A stretch of 64,000 bases of DNA from Gluconacetobacter takamatsuzukensis (lineage in GTDB: Bacteria; Pseudomonadota; Alphaproteobacteria; Acetobacterales; Acetobacteraceae), in the NCBI RefSeq assembly GCF_014174275.1, contig NZ_JABEQK010000008.1, positions 1 through 64,000 of the forward strand, in the 5' to 3' direction. The notes below the pieces were generated by a model, which was not told where the DNA came from, ran no database searches, and was given only the letters and a program-made list of their open reading frames with translations. This document shows, in pieces, positions 21,640 through 28,672 of this stretch. The position numbers and the translations under genes are program-made. Position 1 is the stretch's first letter. Each line of letters opens with the position of its first letter.

Positions 21640-22716
21640 ATGAACAGGACCATCCGTTTTCTCCTGCTGCTGCCATGCCTTTCCGTTCTGCAAGGATGCT
21701 ATGAAATCGGGCCCACCCGGCTGGACCGGGACCAGAGCGATTATTCGCGCGCGCTGACCAGTTCGGGCAAGCAGCAGACGCTGCTGAACGTGGTGCGCCT
21801 GCGCTATGCCGACACGCCGGGCTTTCTGGACACCACGCAGCTGATCTCGGGCTATCAGTTGCAGCGCAACCTGTCCGTGGGGATCGGTACCTATTCCCTG
21901 GCCACCCGGCCCTATGGCGGCGCGGGCATGCAGGTGCAGGAAAGCCCGACCTTCACCTTCCAGCCCATTACCGGCGATGCCTATGCGCAGAGCTTCCTGC
22001 GCCCGCTGCCGCCGGGCAACCTGCTGCCGCTGGCCATGGGCGGGCTGCCGATCGACGTGCTGTTCCGGCTGGCCGTGCAGTCGGTCAACCTGATCAGCAA
22101 TGCGGGGTCGCTGGGCGGGGATGTGGGGCGCGGGTCGCCGGCCTTCTTCGACCTGATCTACGACCTGCGGCTGTTGCAGCTGGCGGGGCTGCTGGGCATC
22201 CAGCTGGAGCGCAGCCCCACCGCCACCGACAAGGACGGGACGGCCGACCGCGTCTTCCTGTCGATCGCCTCGAGCGATGACCCGGCGCTGGTGCGGGTGG
22301 TGCACGATACGCGCCGGCTGCTGGGCATGGCGCAGGACGACGAGCGGGTGGAGGTCGTCTATGGCGGCGGGCGGCCGCGCCGGGGGCAGATCCAGCTGCT
22401 GACGCGCACCGTGCTGGGTGTGCTGGGGCAGATCGCCTACCAGATCGACGTGCCGGAGGAGGATATCACCTCGGGCCGCACGCGGCCGACCATCAAGCTG
22501 GTCGGGCGGGTGACGCGGCCGATCGTCGTCATTCACGTGACGAAGGAGCAGCCGGGGGCGGTGTTTTCCTGGACCAGCTACAATCATAAATTCTACTGGA
22601 TCGCCGACGAGGATTTCGACAGCAAGCTGGCCTTCACCATGCTGCAGATCCTGCTGGAACTGTCCAAGACCAGCAAGGGGCCGAATACCATAGTAACCAT
22701 CCCCGCCAACGGCTGA
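21640..22716 (+). CDS. Predicted lipoprotein of unknown function
   Basis: A 358-residue protein with a lipoprotein signal ending VLQG-Cys20. The body has the pattern KQQTLLNVVRLRYADTPGFLDTTQLISGYQLQ and a C-terminal FSWTSYNHKFYWIADEDFDSKLAFTMLQILLEL segment. It recalls outer-membrane-associated lipoproteins found as orphan genes in Proteobacteria, but I recognise no named family. It is divergent from the phospholipase gene across 225 bases. The stop is directly followed by a cluster of palindromic repeats. Confidence 0.75.
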   Translation: MNRTIRFLLLLPCLSVLQGCYEIGPTRLDRDQSDYSRALTSSGKQQTLLNVVRLRYADTPGFLDTTQLISGYQLQRNLSVGIGTYSLATRPYGGAGMQVQESPTFTFQPITGDAYAQSFLRPLPPGNLLPLAMGGLPIDVLFRLAVQSVNLISNAGSLGGDVGRGSPAFFDLIYDLRLLQLAGLLGIQLERSPTATDKDGTADRVFLSIASSDDPALVRVVHDTRRLLGMAQDDERVEVVYGGGRPRRGQIQLLTRTVLGVLGQIAYQIDVPEEDITSGRTRPTIKLVGRVTRPIVVIHVTKEQPGAVFSWTSYNHKFYWIADEDFDSKLAFTMLQILLELSKTSKGPNTIVTIPANG

Positions 22717-22718
22717 AA

Positions 22719-22874
22719 CCTGCCTGGAAATGCGCGCTGGTGGCGATCCGTCGCGCGTTTCCTGTGCTCCGATGCTCACGGCCATACAGGCCGCTCCGCT
22801 TCGGTGCTCGGAAACGCACGACGGGCGCACCGCTTTGCGGCGCTCTCGCTCACCAGCCCACATTTCCAGGCAGG
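22719..22874. repeat. Family 2 palindromic element, complete copy
   Basis: A 156-bp element starting two bases after the lipoprotein stop. The left arm is CCTGCCTGGAAATGCGCGCT; the right arm on the other strand is CCTGCCTGGAAATGTGGGCT. The interior carries GGCGATCCG, CGCGCGTTTCC, CGCTTCGGTGCTCGGAAAC and GCGCTCTCGCTC. Left and right interiors are also partly complementary, so the whole unit can fold as one long hairpin. Confidence 0.85.
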
Positions 22875-22904
22875 TTTTGGGGGACTGACGGGGGATGCGG
22901 GCTG

Positions 22905-23042
22905 CTGGTGGCGATCCGTCGCGCGTTTCCTGTGCTCCGATGCTCACTTCCATACAGGCCGCTCCGCTTCGGTGCTCGGAAACGCACGACGGGCGCGCCG
23001 CTTTGCGGCGCTCTCGCTCGCCAGCCCACATTTCCAGGCAGG
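22905..23042. repeat. Family 2 palindromic element, left end truncated
   Basis: Nearly identical to the copy at 22719-22874 from GCTGGTGGCGATCCG to the right arm ending CATTTCCAGGCAGG, with its outermost left arm missing. Only scattered differences occur in the shared interior, so the two copies are recent duplicates. Confidence 0.8.
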
Positions 23043-23063
23043 TTTTGGAGGCTGATGGGGGAC

Positions 23064-23230
23064 GCGCGCTGGTGGCGATCCGGCGCGTGTTTCCAGGCAG
23101 GCTTTGGGACGGTGAGGGGGGATGCCGGCTGGTGTTCTCGGTCCATAAAGCCGCTCTGCTTCGGGGAAAAGCGTGTCGGGCGTGCCGGTTTGTGGGGGCT
23201 CTTCGGGCGCGGGTCGTGCGGGTATTTATG
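23064..23230. repeat. Degenerate family 2 remnants
   Basis: A deleted copy keeps the two ends (GCGCTGGTGGCGATCCG joined to TTTCCAGGCAGG, 23064-23101). It is followed by a diverged interior (about 23130-23230: CCATAAAGCCGCTCTGCTTC and GTGTCGGGCGTGCCGGTTTG) that aligns by eye with the family 2 core. These show successive insertion, deletion and decay at one site. Confidence 0.6.
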
Positions 23231-23450
23231 GTCGAAACGGAAATGGCCATGATCTGGATCAAGTAAATAATCAATATTTTATTACTATTTTCATCTTGCT
23301 TGTTTTGTAACATTCCCGCAAAAATTGGATAGATTTGTTCGTGGGGCTGGTCCCCGCTAGTATAGTCTGTTCGATATACGGGTGGCGATTGTGGAATTGG
23401 CCGCGCGTGAGCCGCGAGGGTGGGCCGGTTGCGGGCCTTGAAGATTGATC

Positions 23451-25154
23451 ATGGGACGCGGACCGTTGGATGACAGGTTCAGGACTAAGGAGCGCGAATT
23501 TCTTCTGCGCATGATCGACGACATGCCGGTGGCGGTCATGACCGTGGAGCCGGAGACGCTGCTGATCGACTATGCCAACAACATGTCCCGGGCGCTGATC
23601 CGCCGGATCGAGCATCTGCTGCCGATCCGGGCCGATGAGCTGATCGGCACGTCGATCGATGTCTTTCATCGCTGTCCGGCCTATCAGCGCCATCTGCTGT
23701 CTGACCCGGGCAACCTGCCGCACCAGGCGCGCATCCGGCTGGGCGACGAGGTGCTGGACCTGAAGGTATCGGCCATTACCGACCGGGACGGGCGGTATGT
23801 CGCGCCCATGCTGACCTGGGCGCTGGTGACGAAGGAGGTCGAGGCGGAGAAGCGCATCGGCTATCTGGCGCATCACGACGCGCTGACCGGGCTGCCCAAC
23901 CGGCTGATGTTCCGCCGGACGCTGGAGGAATGGCTGGGCAGGCCCGATGCGCGCTTCGGGCTGCTTTATATCGACCTGGACGGTTTCAAGCTGGTCAACG
24001 ATACGCGGGGGCACCAGGTGGGCGACGCGCTGCTGCGGCAGGTCGCGGACCGGCTGCGGGCCCTGTGCGGCGACCCGGCGATGACGCTGACGCGGCTGGG
24101 GGGCGATGAATTCGCCATCCTGCTGCCTCATGACCCTGCGCTTTCGGCCGGAGGGCATGCCGACCGGATCGTGGAGACGCTGGGCAGGTCCTTCGAGATC
24201 GACCAGGGCCAGACGATCCAGATCGGGGCGTCGGTCGGCATTGCGCTGGCGCCGGACCATGGGGTGGAGCCCGAGACCCTGCTGGCGCGGGCCGACATGG
24301 CGCTGTATGCGGCCAAGGAAGACGGGAAAGGGGGCGCCACGCTCTTTTCGCGCGACCTGGAGCTGCGGGTCCAGGAGCGGACGCACATGGAGAACAGCCT
24401 GCAGGCCGCCTTGCGCAGCCGGCGGGAGCTGTTCGTGTTCTACCAGCCGATCATCGACCTGTATTCCGGGCGCGTCACGGCGCGCGAGGCGCTGGCCCGC
24501 TGGCATCATCCCCAGCGCGGCTGGATCTCGCCCGGCGAGTTCGTGCCGGTGGCCGAGCAGTGCGGGCTGATCGACCAGCTGGACGAATTCGTCCTGCACC
24601 AGGCCTGCCGCAGCGCCGCGCAGTGGAAGGACGGGGCGCATGTCGCCGTCAATATCTCGGCGATCCAGCTGGGCAGGGAGACGCTGGTGCCGGCGGTGGC
24701 GGCCGCCCTTGCCTGTTCCGGCCTGTCGGCGGACCGGCTGGAGATCGAGGTGACCGAGACGGCGCTGCTGGGCGACGAGCAGGGCGGCATCCAGGACCTG
24801 CTGACGCTGCGGCAGATGGGAGTGTGCATCTCGCTGGACGATTTCGGCACCGGCTATTCGTCGCTGGCCCATCTGCGGGCCTTTCCGTTCGACAAGATCA
24901 AGATCGACGGCTCGTTCGTCCGCGATGCGCTGGTGCGGCCGGAATGTGCCGCCGTGGTGCGGGCCATTGCCGACCTGGGCAAGCGGCTGGGGGTGCGGAC
25001 GGTCGCTGAGGGGGTCGAGACCGAGGAGCAGCTTGCCCTGGTCCGCAAGGAAGGGTGTGCCGAGGTGCAGGGCTATCTGTACGGCCGGCCCGTGCCGGGG
25101 GCGGACGATGTGGAGCGTGTGTCGCGGCTGGACCCCGGGATGGTCGTGCGATGA
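23451..25154 (+). CDS. PAS-GGDEF-EAL cyclic-di-GMP enzyme
   Basis: A soluble 567-residue protein. A PAS-like sensor (about 1-125; FLLRMIDDMPVAVMTVEPET..., ending DRDGRYVAPMLTWALVT) precedes a GGDEF domain with intact GGDEF at 217-221 preceded by TRL. An EAL domain follows with EAL at 346-348, plus EVTET, DDFGTGYSS, KIDGSFV and AEGVETEEQ. Both catalytic signatures look intact, so it could make or break cyclic-di-GMP; which dominates cannot be read. No RxxD inhibitory site is obvious. The ATG at 23451 is preferred over a TTG at 23445. Its stop overlaps the start of the globin-coupled receptor. Confidence 0.9.
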   Translation: MGRGPLDDRFRTKEREFLLRMIDDMPVAVMTVEPETLLIDYANNMSRALIRRIEHLLPIRADELIGTSIDVFHRCPAYQRHLLSDPGNLPHQARIRLGDEVLDLKVSAITDRDGRYVAPMLTWALVTKEVEAEKRIGYLAHHDALTGLPNRLMFRRTLEEWLGRPDARFGLLYIDLDGFKLVNDTRGHQVGDALLRQVADRLRALCGDPAMTLTRLGGDEFAILLPHDPALSAGGHADRIVETLGRSFEIDQGQTIQIGASVGIALAPDHGVEPETLLARADMALYAAKEDGKGGATLFSRDLELRVQERTHMENSLQAALRSRRELFVFYQPIIDLYSGRVTAREALARWHHPQRGWISPGEFVPVAEQCGLIDQLDEFVLHQACRSAAQWKDGAHVAVNISAIQLGRETLVPAVAAALACSGLSADRLEIEVTETALLGDEQGGIQDLLTLRQMGVCISLDDFGTGYSSLAHLRAFPFDKIKIDGSFVRDALVRPECAAVVRAIADLGKRLGVRTVAEGVETEEQLALVRKEGCAEVQGYLYGRPVPGADDVERVSRLDPGMVVR

Positions 25155-26740
25155 GTATCCAGCCTGAAAAAAAGAAGCCTCTTCAGAGTCACGGAAAGGA
25201 TATCGCGCGACTGAAACGCATCCTGGACTTCATGGAGATGAGGGAGGCGGATCATCAGGCGATCCGCCGGGTCGGGGCCGTGATCGAGCGCGAATTGCCG
25301 GCGGCGCTGGACCGGCTTTACGACCGGATCGGGAAGACGCCGGAGATCCGGGGCCTGTTCGGGTCGGGGGCGGCGGTCGAGCAGGCGAAGCGGGCGCAGC
25401 GGGCGCACTGGAAAAGCATCGCGGCGGCCGACCTGGGGGCGGAATATGTCGCCCGGGTCCATGCGATCGGGGCCGTCCATGCCCGGATCGGGCTGGAGCC
25501 TGCCTGGTATATCGGCAGCTATGCCATCGTCATCGATCATCTGGTGCATGCCATCGTTGCCGATGCGCTGGCGGGGAAGGGGCGGCTTTCGGGGCGGCGG
25601 GCGCAGGTGGCGTCGCGGCTGGCGAACACGATCGGCAGCCTGTGCAAGGCCGTGTTCCTGGAAATGGACCTGACGATTTCCGTCTATCTGGACGAGGCGG
25701 AGCAGGCGCGGCAGGCCGCCCGGGACGATGCGATCAGGAAGGAGCAGGAGCTGGTGGCGGGCAGTTTCGGTGCCGTCATCGGCCGGATCGCCCAGCGCGA
25801 CCTGTCGGGGCAGGTGCGCGACGATTTGCCGCCGGCCTATCTGACGCTGCGCGACGACCTCAATGCCGCCATGGCCGCCCTGAGCGACACGCTGGGCAGT
25901 GTCCATGACACCAGCCGGGTCATCGACAGCGCCGCCGCCGAGATCAGCAATGCCGCCCACGACCTGGCGGGGCGCACGGAGCGGCAGGCCGCATCGGTGG
26001 AGCAGACCGCCGCGACCGTCGAGCAGGTCGGCGCGACCGTGGCCCGGACGGCGGCGCGGGTGGCCGAGGCCGAGGATTTCGTCGCGCAATGCCAGGAGGT
26101 GACGGGGCGGTTCGGCGGGATGATCGCGCAGGCGCGGGCGTCGATGGACGATATCGCGGCGGCGTCGGACGCGATCGGCCGGATTACCGACGTGATGGAC
26201 GCCATTGCCACCCGTACCCACCTGCTGGCCCTGAATACCGGGATCGAGGCGGCCCGCGCCGGCGAGGCGGGGAACAGTTTCAAGATCCTGGCGAAGGAGA
26301 TCCGCGACCTGGCGAGCCGGGCGGCCGAGGCCTCGCACGAGGTCAGGAGCCTGGTCGGCACGTCGCGCGCGCAGGTCGCGACCGGGGTGGCCGTGATGGG
26401 GGAGGCGCATGGCGCCATCGGCGCCATCATCGCCGGGGTCGAGGAGATCGGCGGCCATCTGAAGGATATCGCCGTTGCGGCGCGGGAGCAGGAAGCGGCG
26501 CTGCACGACATCAACGGCGCCGTGGCCGGGATCGACCGGGGAACCCGCCAGAACGCGGCCATGGCGGAGCGGACCTCGGCCGCCAGTACGGCCATGGCCG
26601 GGCAGGCGGCCGGGCTGAAGGCGCAGCTTGCAGAATTCCGGCTCGGTGCGCGGCCCAGCCGGGGGATCGCCACCCGCGCGCATTTCCGCTCGGGCGGGCG
26701 GAGCCCGATATCCGCTATGCCGGATTGGGGTAGCGGCTGA
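25151..26740 (+). CDS. Soluble globin-coupled chemoreceptor (HemAT-like)
   Basis: A 529-residue protein without membrane segments. The N-terminal protoglobin domain (about 20-190) carries the proximal heme His110 in the pattern VHARIGLEPAWYIGSY. A linker with a HAMP-like RDLSGQVRDDLPPAYLTLRDDLNAA element follows, then a methyl-accepting signalling domain whose hairpin tip reads LLALNTGIEAARAGEAGNSFKILAKEIRDLA. It should bind O2 (or NO/CO) in the cytoplasm and signal to CheA or a related kinase. It is coupled by ATGA to the cyclic-di-GMP enzyme, suggesting the two sense and act together. No che genes lie in the window. Confidence 0.92.
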   Translation: MSIQPEKKKPLQSHGKDIARLKRILDFMEMREADHQAIRRVGAVIERELPAALDRLYDRIGKTPEIRGLFGSGAAVEQAKRAQRAHWKSIAAADLGAEYVARVHAIGAVHARIGLEPAWYIGSYAIVIDHLVHAIVADALAGKGRLSGRRAQVASRLANTIGSLCKAVFLEMDLTISVYLDEAEQARQAARDDAIRKEQELVAGSFGAVIGRIAQRDLSGQVRDDLPPAYLTLRDDLNAAMAALSDTLGSVHDTSRVIDSAAAEISNAAHDLAGRTERQAASVEQTAATVEQVGATVARTAARVAEAEDFVAQCQEVTGRFGGMIAQARASMDDIAAASDAIGRITDVMDAIATRTHLLALNTGIEAARAGEAGNSFKILAKEIRDLASRAAEASHEVRSLVGTSRAQVATGVAVMGEAHGAIGAIIAGVEEIGGHLKDIAVAAREQEAALHDINGAVAGIDRGTRQNAAMAERTSAASTAMAGQAAGLKAQLAEFRLGARPSRGIATRAHFRSGGRSPISAMPDWGSG

Positions 26741-27371
26741 TCGACAGGTCGCGCACCGCCAGCCGTTCGCCCAGGCGCACCAGGTCGGCCAGGGATTGCG
26801 CGCCCATCTTGCGCATGACATGCGCGCGGTGGAGCTTGATCGCCGGCAGGCTGAGGGAAAGATGGCCTGCGATCTGCTTGTTCATCAATCCGGCCACGAC
26901 CAGGGCCATGACCTGACGCTCGCGGTCGGACAGGGTGTCGTAGCGGCGCCGGATGTCTGCCGTGCATTCGTCATCATTCGGCGGGGGGGCGTGGTGGGCC
27001 AGGGCGCGGGAGACGGCGGACAGCAGGGCCTGGTCGTCCAGCGGCTTGGCCAGGAAATCGATCGCGCCCGCGCGCATGCCCCGGACGGCCATGGGAATGT
27101 CGCCATGGCCGGTCATGATGATGACGGGCAGGTCGAGGCCGGATTCGGCGAGCGCGACCTGGACATCCAGCCCGTCGATGCGGCCCAGCCGGACATCGAG
27201 GAGCAGGCAGGATGGGCCGGCCGGGGGACCCGCGCGCAGGAAGGCATCGGGCTCGGCATAGGTGGTGACGGCGTGGCCGGCCGAGCGCAGCAGGCTGTCC
27301 AGCGAGGCGCGCATGCCCTCGTCATCGTCGATCACGACGACATGGCCGGCGGGCTGTGCGGGTGCCGTCAT
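26715..27371 (-). CDS. FixJ-like response regulator (LuxR-type output)
   Basis: A 218-residue regulator with a receiver domain (acidic DDD at 15-17, phosphoacceptor Asp59 in LLLDVRLG, Lys in FLAKPLDD). Its C-terminal LuxR/FixJ helix-turn-helix is LSDRERQVMALVVAGLMNKQIAGHLSLSLPAIKLHR. Its start overlaps the stop of the sensor kinase gene by four bases. Its 3' end overlaps the opposite-strand chemoreceptor gene by 26 bases, with no terminator between. Likely targets include the divergent TonB receptor gene, but this is context only. Confidence 0.9.
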   Translation of the reverse strand: MTAPAQPAGHVVVIDDDEGMRASLDSLLRSAGHAVTTYAEPDAFLRAGPPAGPSCLLLDVRLGRIDGLDVQVALAESGLDLPVIIMTGHGDIPMAVRGMRAGAIDFLAKPLDDQALLSAVSRALAHHAPPPNDDECTADIRRRYDTLSDRERQVMALVVAGLMNKQIAGHLSLSLPAIKLHRAHVMRKMGAQSLADLVRLGERLAVRDLSISRYPNPA

Positions 27372-28546
27372 GCCGCGCGGGCCGTGGCGGGCAGGCGCAC
27401 GGTGACGATGGCGCCGCGCGGGGTGGCGTTGCGGGCCTCGATCGTCCCGCCATGGGCGGCCGCGATATTGCGGCAGATCGCCAGGCCCATGCCCATGCCG
27501 GAGCCTTTGGTGGTCACGAAGGGTTCGAAGAGGTGATCGGGGTCGAGGCGGGAAAAGCCCGGGCCGGTATCCGTGATTTCGATCCGTACCGTCCGGTCCT
27601 TCGTGCCGTCCTCGCCGAGGAGCACGCTGATGAGCCGGCGGTGGCCGGTCGTCGTTTCCAGTGCCTGGATGGCGTTCAGCAGCAGGTTCATGAGGATCTG
27701 CTGGATGGCGATCCGGTCGCCGGCGATGGCGGGTAGGTGGGGCGGGACGATCCTGCGCACGTCGATGGCGCGCGCGGCCAGTTCGGCGCGCAGCAGCAGG
27801 AGCGTGTCTTCGAGGAGGGAGGGGAGGTCGAGCCGGGTGCGGGCGACCGGGGCCTTGCGCGTCAGGTCGCGGACGCGGCTGATGATGGCGGCGGCGCGGG
27901 CGCTGCTGGTCCGGATCTGCTCCAGGCAGGCCAGGGCCTCGGGGATGTCGGGTGCGTCGCGCCTGAGCCACCGGCCCCCCGACTGGGCGAAGGTGGCGAT
28001 GGCCGAGAGAGGCTGGTTGACCTCGTGCGCGATCGAGACGGTGAGGTGGCCGAGCGTCGTGATGCGGTCGGCATGGGCCAGCAGCCGGGCCTGTGCGGCC
28101 AGCGCATCGCCGGCCTGCCTGTTGCGCATGGCGAGAATCGTGACGACGAGGGTGGCGATGAGGCTGAGGGCCAGCCGGGCGTACTGGCCGTCGAAGGGCG
28201 CGTTGTAATGGATGACTGCGAAGGATGTGCATTCCAGCGCGACGCATGTGCCGCCCACGATCCGCAGCCTGCGGGGGGTGCAGCGATCGGCGACCAGCAC
28301 GACGACCAGCACGTAGAGCACGCCGAACGCATCGTGCGAGGGAAACAGGGTAATCGTGAAGATGAAGGCCGACAGGATGGATGCGGCGACCCACTGCCAG
28401 CGCCAGAAGCGTGAGGGGAGCCTCTTCGGCGCGGTGGGCCGGGCTTTCGGCCGCGTGGCCGGGCCTGCGGGCGGCTGGCCCGCTGCACCCGGCGGCTGGA
28501 GCGTGTTTGTCGCGCCGGCGTGAAATGGAACGTCACGATGTATCAT
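27368..28546 (-). CDS. FixL/DctB-type sensor histidine kinase
   Basis: A 392-residue membrane kinase. Four hydrophobic segments occur between about residues 50 and 140, with no large periplasmic loop or PAS domain. The phosphoacceptor His174 lies in the FixL/DctB-type H-box SIAHEVNQPLSAIATFAQ. The ATP-binding domain has QQILMNLLLNAIQAL, ITDTGPGF, and GSGMGMGLAICRNIAAAHGG. The ATG at 28546 is preferred over a more distal start at 28609. It is operonic with the FixJ-like regulator and divergent from the TonB receptor gene 126 bases away. Confidence 0.88.
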   Translation of the reverse strand: MIHRDVPFHAGATNTLQPPGAAGQPPAGPATRPKARPTAPKRLPSRFWRWQWVAASILSAFIFTITLFPSHDAFGVLYVLVVVLVADRCTPRRLRIVGGTCVALECTSFAVIHYNAPFDGQYARLALSLIATLVVTILAMRNRQAGDALAAQARLLAHADRITTLGHLTVSIAHEVNQPLSAIATFAQSGGRWLRRDAPDIPEALACLEQIRTSSARAAAIISRVRDLTRKAPVARTRLDLPSLLEDTLLLLRAELAARAIDVRRIVPPHLPAIAGDRIAIQQILMNLLLNAIQALETTTGHRRLISVLLGEDGTKDRTVRIEITDTGPGFSRLDPDHLFEPFVTTKGSGMGMGLAICRNIAAAHGGTIEARNATPRGAIVTVRLPATARAA

Positions 28547-28672
28547 AACATTTCTGGGCGAGATTGGGAACCTGGACCTAAGTCTATGATGATACTCGGC
28601 CTTGTGCAATTGTGACTAATTCTCATTTGTGTTTTTAAGGCACCACCTAACCGTGGTTGCGAGAACGAGAGA

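Larger units (their letters stand above)
22717..23450. other. Gene-free region: repeat cluster plus AT-rich promoter stretch
   Basis: The first 515 bases are the family 2 repeats listed separately. From about 23235 to 23450 the sequence turns AT-rich (around ATAATCAATATTTTATTACT), which is unusual here and probably contains the promoter of the cyclic-di-GMP/globin-receptor operon. No coding frame there has credible composition. Confidence 0.6.

Noticed and set aside
22719-23105. CRISPR array
   Set aside because: Repeats are about 150 bp, palindromic throughout, few in number and partly deleted; there are no regular unique spacers and no cas genes.
28610-28640. Fur box upstream of the TonB receptor
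   Set aside because: The AT-rich stretch lacks a clear 7-1-7 palindrome; kept only as a remark in the receptor entry.
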